DNA of 64,000 nt from Thelephora terrestris (lineage: Eukaryota > Basidiomycota > Agaricomycetes > Thelephorales > Thelephoraceae). This document shows, one piece after another, positions 1 through 10,376 of the stretch (position 1 is its first letter; each line of letters opens with the position of its first letter). A program made the position numbers and the translations under genes. The DNA lies in assembly GCA_015956445.1 (NCBI GenBank), contig WIUZ02000015.1, positions 894,001 through 958,000 on the forward strand. The letters run 5' to 3'. Under the pieces are notes generated by a model that did not search any database, had not been told where the DNA came from, and saw nothing but the letters and a program-made list of their open reading frames with translations.

Positions 1-71
1 CCCGACACTCCTCATCCATCTGCTAATCCTCTAGCGCCCCACAAACAGTAAGCAGGCCCACAACCCTGACA
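1..71 (+). mobile_element. Family-2 LTR-like element, right end only
   Basis: The first 71 bases match the last 71 bases of the family-2 elements that end at 28172 and 35895, including the C-terminal codons of their sense ORF and the terminal CCTGACA. The rest of the element lies left of the window, so its TSD cannot be checked. CCAAT at 72-76 would be the right-hand duplication. Confidence 0.85.
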
Positions 72-1526
72 CCAATCTGGTTCCGAAGTACGCCCATCTC
101 GTGATTAGTCTGTGATATTGAATGTTAGAATATTTTTCAAGTCCGTGGCATAAATACTTGCCGAGAGGATAACTGCATCATCCCTGTGCAGGCAGTATGG
201 GAGGTTAGGGTAGACGGCATTGAACTCCTGCTGGTAGACAGGGACAGTAGGATTGGACCATGGCAACATGCCAGAGAAAGTGATCTTCATCATGTGTCGA
301 ATGAATGTGTTTTGGAAGTTGGGATGTATGTTCAGCGGCAGATCCTTTAGTCCTGGGACCTGAGTTTTTCCGGCCTCATCCTTGCATCTCCTTGGGAACG
401 AATAGACTACTGGATGTACCGGTGTCGTGCTTGTGGGTGGTGTAGTGTTATGTTCTATACAGAAGATAACTAGACCCAGTTGGTTTGCTTAGAGACTAAG
501 TGTATAGAAGCTAAGCAGGCTGGTTGAGTAGTCTATGAATGCAACTAACAACTCCACAGGGTGAGCGGGGTTCCTCTTTCCGGCTCTTGGACCTGATGAG
601 TTCGCTGAGGGATCTACTCTGTGAGTGTGTCCTTCAGTATTATTCCAAGGGAATCAGACGTACTATATCACTCAGTTGTTCCTGTTCCTTGATTAGACGC
701 TTATCTGGTGTGTGGGGGGTTTGGTGGTGATTTGATGGGAATGGAGTTCCTGATCTAAGGGGAGATCAAGAGTGGAGGGGATGATCTACTGGGGTAGACC
801 AAAGGGGGGGGGGAAAGAGGGGGATGCTCAAAGGGTGTGTTTGAGGCTGAATTCCTAAGGTTGTGCTTTGATGCTGTGCTTTGATGCTGTGCTTAGGGCT
901 GTGCTTAGGGCTATGCCTAAGGCTGTGTTGAGGCTGTGTCGTGTGACTAGACCTAAAAGGGAATGTGTACACTTACACCTGGGGCTGTGCTAAATATGTT
1001 GTAAAGGTGACAAGATATGTCGTAAAACTGGGAGGGTATAACTGATACCCTAAACCTTGCTGCAGATGACGTTTAGTACATCTAACTGATATGTCTTCAA
1101 TAATCTTCAGATAATAAACCTATGTCATAAAATATGTCGTAAGACCTTGTGGTACTGCTAAATCTGTCACTCAGTCAGTCACTTCTCTGAGGTGGAGGGT
1201 TATCTGCCTGAAGTTTCAGACTTCAGTACTAACAGATACCAAATACTCCCAACGTCTCAAGTGTACTAAGTGTCAGGCCGACGCGACCTCTACAGTTCGA
1301 TAGCACTCTTGCTATCCAAACCTATCACACACAGGGGTCAAACACACAGTTATAACCCTGTTGCAAACCCAGGGATATCGGAAGTCTCTTCACAGACTAG
1401 ATTGGAGAAGAGGAGAAAGAAGGAGACAAGGGTCTTCAGGTACTCTTGCTCTAAGCACACAGCAATAGAGGTCACGGAGAGTCTGATGATAACAAATCTA
1501 AGGAGTACAGGCTAAACTACTCTGAG

Positions 1527-1905
1527 TATATATACTACTTAGATTTGTGACGTGACAGTGACATGTAACTACCCTAAAGATACAAACACAGACAAACATG
1601 GTCCGTGCGCAGCACTGCATGGTCTGTGCGTTACGTAGTGACTAATGCTACAAATTATCAGCTGATAAACGAAAGTGTGGCGGCCAATAGCAATTTGAGA
1701 GCATTACAAAGCAGTTACAAAGCATGACGTAGCCTGGGAATGTTCGGAAGGAATGTGGGTATGACTGACTAACAGCCAATGGCAAAAGGGGAGCATATGA
1801 CTAAGAAATAGGGGCATATGATGTCATGTGGGTCATGTGCAGTAAACAATAGAAATGATGACTCAACTCCTGAGTCGTGGAAGGGGTGTGGCATTTGGTA
1901 TATAA
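1527..1905. promoter_or_regulatory. Divergent promoter region of family-1 copy A
   Basis: A leftward TATATATA box (1527-1534) for the LTR and a rightward TATATAA box (1899-1905, 60 bp before the gene's ATG) face away from each other. Two copies of the motif CATGGTCYGTGCG lie at 1597-1609 and 1618-1630, upstream of the LTR TATA in its reading direction. The same motif occurs at 6056-6068, 17798-17810, 24915-24927, 35037-35049, 39062-39074, 42019-42031 and 46634-46646, in families 1, 2 and 5. Confidence 0.6.
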
Positions 1906-1964
1906 CCAAAGGGGGTTGGATGACTGGGTCTCTCAACAAACCCACCTTTGTTACACACACCAAC

Positions 1965-3228
1965 ATGCCTCGTGCTTCTACTCGCAATCCCACTCGTCGT
2001 TCTTCCTCTTACTCTCCCGTTCAGGAGAACAACTTCAACATCGACCGCTTCTCCCATGCCCGCCGTGATCCGTCTCGTCCTTATCCCACCTTGGGAGCCG
2101 TTATGGACCGGACTGCCACCGCCGACCCTAATGAGGGGTTCTCTGATTTAGGTGGGAGGTCTGGTTGCGCATTCCGATTTAGGAAAGCGAACTAACTCCT
2201 TTTAGGTTTCAGGGACTTTCTCCAAGCTGCTCGTAGGGTGTCTCGGCGCAAGTTGGCGCGTATCGAGACTAACCCGTATGCGAACGAACTCCTCAATAGG
2301 GGTGTTGAGTTCGTGACTGAGTCCAACGAGACCTTCAACTCCATGTTGGAGGCCAGCGTTCTCCATACGGGGAACGTTGGGTCCATGTTGATGGACGAAG
2401 TGGCTCATGTCAATGAGCGTATCGATGGACGTCGTGAGGAGATTGAAGCCTTGGAGAACTGGAAGGAAGATATGCAGGGAGTCATTCACGGGCAAGAGGA
2501 TAGCGTTGTTCGGCAGGGGGCCGACATTGATTTACTAAAGGTAAATGTGGGGTCGGGAGATATTTGACATCTCTAACCTAACATTTCCTTTTAGGGAGAG
2601 GTGTCTACCCTCAAGGACTTGGTCCGGGCTCTAGTTACCAAAACCGGAGAGTTGGAGGACGATAAGGTAAGGGGTAGGGGTTGAAGATAATTGATCTCTT
2701 CTAACCCTATTCCTTTAGGTTCGCCTTACTCGTCGTGTCTCTGAGTTGACCGGAGAAGTCCGGGATCTCCAGAGAAGGTGTAACGAGCCAGGGGTCCGAG
2801 TCGAAGAAGAGGAGGGAGAAGAAGTTCTGCATCGGGCCGGGTCGCCGATAATTCCCAATCGGGCTGAGTCGCCACCTGCTCGTTTGTTGGTTCGTCACGA
2901 GAACAGGTTGGTTCCCGTTGATGATGAGGTTATCGAGATCGGGAGCGACGAGTTCTATCAGAACTTGGGAGTTGTTCGTAGGGACACCCCTCGTCCTGGG
3001 TTCGTATCTACTCCTTGGGGTAGTCGCCGTCAATGGCCTGCTCTGGAGTACGATCCGTATGCCGAGTTCGTTCCTGATAGCGAACCGAACTCTGACACAG
3101 AGCTTCCAGATTACGACGACCTGTCGGACGTAGACCCGAACGAGATCTGGGAGCAGAACTGGCTGAATGAGGAGTTGGTGAGATCGGCATTGGAAGTAGT
3201 ACAAAGGATCCGAAGAGATATTGATTAA
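1965..3228 (+). CDS. Antisense coiled-coil protein gene of family-1 LTR, copy A
   Basis: The ATG at 1965 begins MPRASTRNPTRR, a basic serine-rich N-terminus. Three short introns are predicted: 2152-2205, 2541-2594 and 2667-2718 (52-54 bp, GT...TTTTAG or TTTAG). They leave four exons and a product of roughly 365 residues ending at the TAA at 3226. The middle (exons 2-3 and the start of exon 4) has long heptad-like stretches rich in E, L, R and D, consistent with a coiled coil. The tail is acidic and proline-rich. A TATATAA box lies at 1899. There is no similarity I recognise to gag, pol, env or a known enzyme. The gene is antisense to the LTR's own promoter. Function is unknown; a DNA- or RNA-binding or regulatory role is only a guess. 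Confidence 0.65.
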
Positions 3229-5300
3229 ATAACTCTTTTGTACTGTCGGCTTCCAATGAATCTTCTTTCTATTTTGTCTATTGTGCGTGATCCATGAGTC
3301 GTAAAGCATAATGGTTTTCATAAATCCAATCCAAGGGTCAGATTAATAAGCCGGTTGACTTCTGCGAGAGGTCAGCGCGCGACACTTATTAATACATCCC
3401 TTGTTGTCGGTAGCCTGAATATCTACTAGTCGTCCAGGGGCAACGGAGGGCCAGGTAGGGGGGATCTTCGTATGAAGGTCCGCCGGTACATGTTCACGTA
3501 TTATACCTCGGGTCTTCTGGGGTATCTTAACTAGTAGCACGTTCCACGTATTGGACTTTGAGTCGTTAAGCATAGGGCATATTGCATAATAAACAGTTTT
3601 CCGCCGTGTTTAGGGCAGGGCACCAACTGACTTAGTGGTGATGAGGCGTTAAATAAAGGGAATAAAAGGGGGTAAAACGGCGAAATCATCACACTAAGCT
3701 TATTCAGTTCTTCTGACTTAGAACTTCTTCTCACAGAGGGTAGGGCTAAACATGGTATATGATTGCTCAAAATCACTCAACCACACAGTCCTAAGGGAAT
3801 TGAGGTAGATACTTTAGAGGGTAGATGTAGAGAGAGAGGGGGTAGATGTAAAGTGGGGGGGGGGGGGGGGGGGGGGGAAAGAGACACTGAGCAAAAGGAT
3901 GCTCAGCTGATGTGAGGATAGAGCAAACTGTGCTTTTCTCCTGAGCAGTAGGTACCTGTTTTTCTCTTAGAAGTGGGGTTGAGGTCTATATATACTATTT
4001 TACACAAGAATGTTCCAGAACATTCCAGCACTTTCCAGCATGTTCCAGGAAGTTCCATGATGTTCTAGGGCTTTCCATGGCTATCTGATCTCTTGATCTA
4101 ATCTCTAGGATTCTTATCTTGTCTTATCTAGAATGGATTATAATTAGACTTTCTGTTATCTAATCTTATCTGGCTTAAATACTTCTTTAATCATTTAAAT
4201 AATCCATTGTTCAACTTGTTGACTATAAATTGTGCATAAAATCGTAAATAAATAATGATAATCCTGGGGTCCGACACCGGAGTGGTGGCAGGGACTCCTT
4301 GAAAGAGGTGCGAAGCATTGTCAACAGCTGCATTGAACTGGAATGGGAAAGATTGTTGGTTGAGATAAGATGCGAGAGAATCTGGTGTGGGCGTCATAGG
4401 GCTGAACAGAGTTGTGTTCGACATAGCCGGGAACATTTCTTGTTGCCAAGAGGCTGACAGCAACGGACTGAGCACTTGAGACGAAGGTGACGGTGTGAGG
4501 ACCTGGGACGAAGGCAACAGCATAGAGACCTGGGGCGAAGGCGAAGGCATAAAGACCTGGGACAAAGGTGAAGGCGTAAGGACTTGCGATGAAAATGATG
4601 TCGAGAGCGTTGGGGTGGACGACCGAGACAAATTTGCCTTCGTGACAACCTGGTGCCAGTTGTTCACAAGGCCAGTGAACTGGGGCTATGTGGGCTAAGG
4701 TCCGATGGGGAGAAGATGGGGTGCCCTGTCAACATCGATGAAGGTGGTCCTTGGTTGTACGATGCCTCCTAGCTTCGTAGGGACACATAGGGAACTGTAG
4801 GGAAATGAAGGGAAACATTGGGAACGTCGGGGCGTGTAGGGAGATGTAGATAACAAGAGGGAACTAAAGATAATTTGGGAGGTCAGGATCTTTGGGATGA
4901 CAACGGGACGCTAGAGACGACGACGAGAACGCAGGGACGCAGGTATGATGATGAGAACGATAGGGAAGACGCAGGAGACTATAGGGAGACGACGACAACG
5001 AGTGGGGAACAATAGGGAGAGGAAAACATGGGAATCAGTCCCCTGGATTGGTCTCTGCTGAGTCTATCGAATACAGAGGCTTATATACTAATATAGGAGG
5101 CTCTGAGAACAAAGGAATCAAGAGGGAACAAACCAAATGATGTCAAATGAACCAAATGACGAGTTCATGACATAGGAAGGGCAAGGGATTGAAGGGAATG
5201 ACCAAGGAAAGAGATGTGGTTGAGAAATGAACCAAAAGGAAGTGATCGAGCATAGGGATCAAAGGATTGAGGGGGATGGTGTAGGGAGATGTCGCGAAGG

Positions 5301-5434
5301 TATAAGGAAGTCAGGAGAAGATATAGGGAAGTCGGGAGAAGATATAGGGAAGTCGGGAGAAGATATAGGGAAGTTGGGAGAAGATATAGGGAAGTCGGGA
5401 GAAGATATAGGGAAGTCGGGAGAAGATATAGGGA
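5301..5434. repeat. 21-bp minisatellite in the family-4 LTR
   Basis: About six units of AGAAGATATAGGGAAGTCGGG in tandem, slightly degenerate. The other family-4 copy has only about two to three units (around 47072-47131, opposite strand), so the array length varies. A 21-bp period keeps frames open, which explains the long but meaningless ORFs across it. Confidence 0.9.
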
Positions 5435-5708
5435 GGGGTTGCGAATGGTATAGTGTTGGGAGGAATATAGGAAGGTCGGGGGGGGGGGGGTAGCGAGAGA
5501 TAGCAAGGATACCAAAACATCGGGAAAGTCGCGAAGCATCGGGATGAGTAGGTTAGTATAGGGAAGGGAGTAGTGAGGTGAAGGGAGATATACGGATATG
5601 TAGGAAAGTATAGGGAAGGGTAGGGAGGTGTAGAGAGTATAGAAACATCGTGAAGGCATCGCGAGGGAAAGGAACGTAGGGAATGTTTCCGACGAGTACT
5701 CCAGAGAA

Positions 5709-8134
5709 TGTCAGGCCGACACGACCTCTACAGTTCAATAGCACTCTTGCTATCCAAACCTATCGCACTCAGGGATCAAACACACAGTTATAACCCTGTT
5801 GCAAACCCAGGGATATCGGAAGTCTCTTCACAGACTAGATTAGAGAGGGGGAGAAAGAAGGAGACAAGGGTCTTCAAACACTCTTGCTCTAAGCACACAG
5901 CAGTAGAGGTCACGGAGAGTCTGATGATAACAAATCTAAGGAGTACAGGCTAAACTACTCTGAGTATATATACTACTTAGATTTGTGACGTGACAGTGAC
6001 ATGTAACTACACTATGGATACAAACACAGACAAACATGGTCCGTGCACAGCACTGCATGGTCTGTGCGTTACGTGGTGACTAATGCTACAAATTATCAGC
6101 TGATAAACGAAAGTGTGGCGGCCAATAGCAATTTGAGAGCATTACAAAACAGTTACAAAGCATGACGTAGTCTGGGAATGTTCGGAAGGAATGTGGGTAT
6201 GACTGACTAACAGCCAATGGCAAAAGGGGAGCATATGACTAAGAAATAGGGGCATATGATGTCATGTGGGTCATGCGCAGTAAACAATAGAAATGATGAC
6301 TCAACTCCTGAGTCGTGGAAGGGGCGTGGTATTTGGTATATAACCAAAGGGGGTTGGATGACTGGTCTTCCAACAAACCCACCTTTGTTACACACCGCCA
6401 ACATGCCTCGTGCTTCTACTCGCAATCCTACCCGTCGCTCTTCCTCCTACTCTCCTGTTCAGGAGAATAACTACAACATCGACCGCTTCTCCCATGCCCG
6501 TCGTGATCCATCCCGCCCTTATCCTACTTTAGGAGCTGTTATGGACCGGTCCGCCACCGCCGACCCTAATGAGGGGTTCTCTGATTTAGGTGGGGGCCCT
6601 GCTTGCGTATTCCGGTTTTGGAAACCAAGCTAACTCCTTTTAGGTTTCAGGGACTTCCTCCAGGCCGCTCGAAGGGTGTCTCGGCGCAAGTTGGCGCGCA
6701 TTGAGACTAACCCATATGCGAACGAACTCCTCAATAGGGGTGTCGAGTTCGTGACTGAGGCTAACGAGACCTTCAACTCCGTGTTGGAGGCCAGCGTTCT
6801 CCACACGGGGAACGTTGGGTCCATGTTAATGGACGAAATTGCTCATGTCAACGAGCGCATTGATGGTCGTCGTGAGGAAATAGAGGCCTTGGAGAATTGG
6901 AAGGAGGATATGCAGGGAGTTGTTCATGGACAGGAAGATAGCGTTGTTCGACAGGGCGCCGACATCGATTTGTTGAAGGTAAGAAAGTTTGGATCCGGAG
7001 TAATTGACCTTTCTGATTCAAACTTTCTTCCTAGGGAGAGGTGACTACTCTCAAAGACTTGGTCCGGGTTCTGGTTACTAAAACCGGAGAATTGGAGGAC
7101 GATAAGGTAACGGGTAGGGGTTGAAGGTTTTTGATGTCTTCTAACCCTATTCGTTTTAGGTTCGCCTTACCCGTCGTGTCTCCGAGTTGACCGGAGAAGT
7201 TCGGGATCTCCAGAGGAGGTGCAATGATCCGGAGGTCCGAGTTGAGGAGGAAGAAGGGGAAGAGGTTCTGCATCGGGCCGGGTCGCCAATCATCCCTAAC
7301 CGGGCTGAGTCGCCGCCCGCTCGTTTGTTGGTTCGTCACGAGAACAGGTTGGTTCCGATCGACGATGAGGTCATTGAGATTGGGAGCAACGAATTCTACC
7401 AGAACGTAGGAGTTGTCCGTAGGGACACTCCTCGTCCTGAGTTCGTTTCTACTCCTTGGGGTAGTCGCCGTCAACGGCCTGCTCTGGAGTATGATCCGTA
7501 CGCTGAGTTTGTTCCCAATAGTGAACCAAACTCTGATACGGAGCTTCCAGATTACAATGACTTGTCGGACGTGGACCCGAACGAGATCCGGGAGCAGAAC
7601 TGGTTGAATGAGGAGTTGGTGAGATCGGCCTTGGAAGTGGTACAGAGGATTCGCAGAGATATTGATTAAATAACTCTTTTGTACTATTTGGCTTCCAAGG
7701 AATTTATCTTCTATCTTGTCTATTGCGCGTGATCCATGAGTCGTAAAGCATAATGATTTTCATAAGTCCAATCCAAGGGTCAGATTAATAAGCCGGTTGA
7801 CTTCTGCGAGAGGTCAGCGCGCGACACTTATTAATACATCCCTTGTTGTCGGTAGCCTGAATATCTACTAGTCGTCCAGGGGCAACGGAGGGCCAGGTAG
7901 GGGGGATCTTCATATGAAGGTCCGCCGGTACATGTTCACGTATTATACCTCGGGTCTTCTGGGGTATCTTGACTAGTAGCACGTTCCACGTATTGGACTT
8001 TGAGTCGTTAAGCATAGGGCATACTGCATAATAAACAGTTTACCGCCGTGTTTAGGGCAGGGCACCAACTGACTTAGTGGTGATGAGGCGTTAAATAAAA
8101 GAAATAAAAGGGGGTAAACGGCGAAATCATCACA
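5709..8134 (-). mobile_element. Family-1 gene-bearing solo LTR, copy B
   Basis: 2426 bp, TGTCAGGCC...ATCATCACA, flanked by the TSD GAGAA (5704-5708, 8135-8139). It has the same layout as copy A: leftward LTR promoter at the left, antisense spliced gene on + (6403-7669). It is the most diverged of the four copies. It sits in the family-4 LTR. Confidence 0.85.
6403..7669 (+). CDS. Antisense coiled-coil protein gene of family-1 LTR, copy B
   Basis: The same four-exon gene as in copy A, beginning MPRASTRNPTRR at 6403 and ending at 7669. Introns lie at matching places and differ in sequence and length more than the exons do. In the last exon (about 160 codons) a hand comparison with copy A gives about 50 silent and about 10 amino-acid-changing differences. 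Such a ratio is expected of a protein kept by selection and not of drifting junk. The coiled-coil region and acidic tail are conserved. Function is unknown. Confidence 0.65.
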
Positions 8135-8322
8135 GAGAATGGAGGCACATCACCGGACAGCTTGTTGTGGGTTGTCGGCCGGATCTCGTTGAACGAACTG
8201 TACGTCTTAGTACGCTTGAGACCCCTTGAAAATGGAATCAGAGCATGGCCGAAAAAGACCCTCAAAATGTACTGGGGATCATAGTCATTCAGGGGAATCC
8301 TTTTCCCACCGACAACTACATA

Positions 8323-9449
8323 CACTGGGGGCAGGGGTTGGTTTACTGAGTCAGTAAACTGTGAGTAAATCACAAGTAAATGGAAAAAGAACCTAGCAAA
8401 ATACTTGCCTGGCAAGCACAAAGCAAATTCACAATTTACTGAGCCAATTTACCTGCAATTTACTGGGTTCAGTATGCATTCAGTATGTTTGCATTTTACT
8501 GGGTCATGTGACCACATTTTCTCCATTAGGTAAACCTCAGAAAAATTCACAATTTACTGAATAAATTTACCTGCAATTTACTGAGCCACTTGCCCAATCA
8601 ATATGTTTTTAATTTGCTGAGTGGTTTGATCACGGTTTACTGATGATGTTCCTGATTGGTCAATTTTAAAAATAGCCAAAAATTTACCTGGACGTGACAT
8701 TGTCAGTAAACTGCAAGTTTTCTTTCAGTAAATTGGAAATATACGTCAGGTAAACTGGGGAAACATGTGACAATTTGATTGTGGTTTACTGGACTCAGTA
8801 ATTTACTTACAGTTTACACGTGTTTTCTGGTTTACTTTATGTGTACTTGTGATTTACTGAAAGAAAACTTGCAGTTTACTGATAAAGACACGTCCTGGTA
8901 AATTTTCGAGTTTTTTTCAAATTAGCCAATCAGGTACATCGTCAGTAAACTGGTTAGGTTTTTTTCTGATTTACTGAGTCCAGTAAACCACAATCAAATT
9001 TTCACATGTTTTCCCAGTTTACCTGACGTATATTTCCAATTTACTGAAAGAAAACTTGCAGTTTACTGACAATGTCACGTCCAGGTAAATTTTTGGCTAT
9101 TTTTAAAATTGACCAATCAGGAACATCATCAGTAAACTGTGATCAAACCACTCAGCAAATTAAAAACATATTGATTGGGCAAGTGGCTCAGTAAATTGCA
9201 AGTAAATTTATTCAGTAAATTGTGAATTTTTCTGAGGTTTACCTAATGGGGAAAATGTGGTCACATGACCCAGTAAAATGCAAACATACTGAATGCATAC
9301 TGAACCTAGTAAATTGCAGGTAAATTGGCTCAGTAAATTGTGAATTTGCTTTGTGCTTGCCAGGCAAGTATTTTGCTAGGTTCTTTTTCCATTTACTTGT
9401 GATTTACTCACAGTTTACTGACTCAGCAAGCCAACCCCTGCCCCCAGTG
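8323..9449. mobile_element. Palindromic CACTA-like non-autonomous element 1
   Basis: The whole 1127 bp is a near-perfect inverted repeat. The ends are CACTGGGGGCAGGGG and its complement, flanked by the 3-bp TSD ATA (8320-8322, 9450-9452). The arms are full of the motif CAGTAAACTG and its relatives. No coding capacity. CACTG ends with a 3-bp TSD fit the CACTA-like group of DNA transposons. It interrupts an exon of the companion gene. Confidence 0.85.
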
Positions 9450-9793
9450 ATAGTCCTTGGCGTCGAGTTTGGTTGGGGCCTTGGATCCAACAATGAGTCG
9501 GTCGATGTCCTCAGGGCTGCTGTCTCTTAAGAACTGAAGAAAGCGGGTGTCAGCAGGGGCGCAGGTGGTACAGACGCAGATTGACTCACCAGAGGCTCTT
9601 TCGAAACAGAATCACTGTCATCCGGGTGCTCGAAAGTGGCAAGATGAGCTTTGAGCTCACGGATTTGGTCGGCCTTTGAGATCTTCTTGGTTTGACGCTT
9701 CGCAGTGGGTATACCAGCCTTGATCTTTGTGGCGTTGGTCATGACAGGCGCTGCAGGGCGAGCGGTCTTGTTCTTGGCACGTGTTCCAGCCAT

Positions 9794-10376
9794 GATGAAA
9801 AAGTAAGACTAACGAGTGAAGTGGTTGAGTAAACGAAGCAAGGGATAGGAAATGTAAGGTAAAAGGAAAGTGAGAGGGTTGGGGGGTGAGGAAGCATGGA
9901 CTCACCAGTGCCATCTTATAAGACAACAGAAATTTGAATTGGAGTGCCCAGGTGCAGAGCGGTTGTATTGGGCGTGTTTGATTTGTGTCAGAAATTGACA
10001 TTGCGAGAACCGTGAAGGAGGTGGCTGGTGTTGAAGAGGCCGAGTTGGTCTGTGTTGTTGAGACTGGTGCAGACCAAGCAATGTCAAGGAAGTTGGCCTC
10101 GATGCAGTCGGGGGTGCCAGCATGGCCGATATCGGACAGGGTGACGTGGACCCCAGATCCTATGCAGGGAACTCCTGAAATGTTGACAGGAGTGGTGGTG
10201 GTTGACATTTTGTTTTGCGGTTCAGATGAGGGCAGAGAAACAAAAGGTTGCAAGAGGTCACTGGTCACCAGTCACGAGGAGCTGAAGTAGAAATCAATGA
10301 AGTCCCACGGCAGCCTCCCACTGCCACGTCGCTTCTACCCATCGTTTCCTCCACTTCCCCCTCACTGTTCGCCCTA
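9794..10376. other. Region between the two divergent transposon genes
   Basis: This stretch separates the companion gene (-) from the transposase (+). An open frame on - starting at the ATG at 10208 (MSTTTTPVNISG...) runs to about 9915 and ends at a possible donor (GTGAGT near 9905). It could be a 5' exon of the companion gene or a separate small protein. No clear TATA box is seen. Confidence 0.35.

Larger units (their letters stand above)
1271..3693 (-). mobile_element. Family-1 gene-bearing solo LTR, copy A
   Basis: TG...CA element of 2423 bp flanked by the 5-bp TSD CTAAG (1266-1270, 3694-3698). It starts TGTCAGGCC and ends ATCATCACA; the inverted match at the ends is only a few bases, so it is not a TIR transposon. 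It carries no pol. A TATATATA box at 1527-1534 reads left, so the LTR is on the minus strand with U5 at the left. The large U3-like part holds an intron-containing gene in the opposite direction (1965-3228). The protein frame looks whole or nearly so. It inserted into the family-6 LTR. Confidence 0.85.
423..4276 (+). mobile_element. Family-6 solo LTR with a family-1 element inside
   Basis: The ends are TGTCGTGC and GGTCCGACA, flanked by the 4-bp duplication CCGG (419-422 and 4277-4280). Without the nested family-1 element (1271-3693) it is about 1.43 kb. A TATA-like TATATATAC near 3987 points right and leaves about 280 bp of R-U5. It contains a degenerate GCTGTGCTT tandem tract (about 866-940) and a 23-bp G run (3855-3877). 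No gag or pol is seen. It interrupts the companion gene. Confidence 0.8.
4676..8152 (-). mobile_element. Family-4 solo LTR with a family-1 element inside
   Basis: The ends are TGAACTGGGG and GGCACATCA. The flanks CCAG (4672-4675) and CCGG (8153-8156) look like a 4-bp TSD with one later change. Its own length is about 1.05 kb without the nested copy B. The second copy (46773-51076) shows the empty site for that insertion. The LTR resembles those of the gypsy element at 14018-39875, which also ends in GTTCA-type sequence and makes 4-bp duplications. It has no gene. It cuts the companion gene. Confidence 0.8.
105..9793 (-). pseudogene. Companion gene of the Plavaka-like transposon, split by three insertions
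   Basis: The gene starts at the ATG at 9793 (MAGTRAKNK...), with a basic N-terminus rich in K, T and A. A 56-bp intron (9534-9589, GTGAGT...CTTCAG with a GCTGAC branch site) follows. The coding sequence then continues in pieces at 9533-9450, 8322-8153, 4675-4281 and 418-105. Between the pieces lie a CACTA-like element and two LTR elements. The frame is the same on both sides of each insertion once one TSD copy is discounted, so the gene was open when it was hit. The middle part is rich in S, T, P and Q (4300-4640). The last part, with motifs such as LPWSNPTVPV, resembles in style the second proteins that accompany Plavaka/KDZ transposons in Agaricomycetes. I do not recognise a catalytic domain. 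It faces the transposase head to head across about 580 bp. A host gene hit by coincidence is the alternative. Confidence 0.55.

Noticed and set aside
2707-3321. Long minus-strand ORF (204 codons) opposite the last exon of the family-1 gene, also opposite copies C and D
   Set aside because: It mirrors the coding exon. Differences between copies fall on third positions of the + frame, so the + frame is the real one.
1271-3693. Family 1 as a TIR DNA transposon (for example Ginger-like)
   Set aside because: The ends share only TGT-type bases in inverted order, there is no transposase, and an LTR-style TATA with R-U5 and 5-bp TSDs fit a solo LTR better. The alternative is not fully excluded.
5301-5434. 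Possible CRISPR array
   Set aside because: The repeats are directly adjacent with no unique spacers, and the genome is eukaryotic.
5165-5659. ORF of 164 codons with a TSLYLLP-type repeat
   Set aside because: It is only the 21-bp minisatellite and purine-rich LTR sequence read in frame, and copy 2 has a different unit number.
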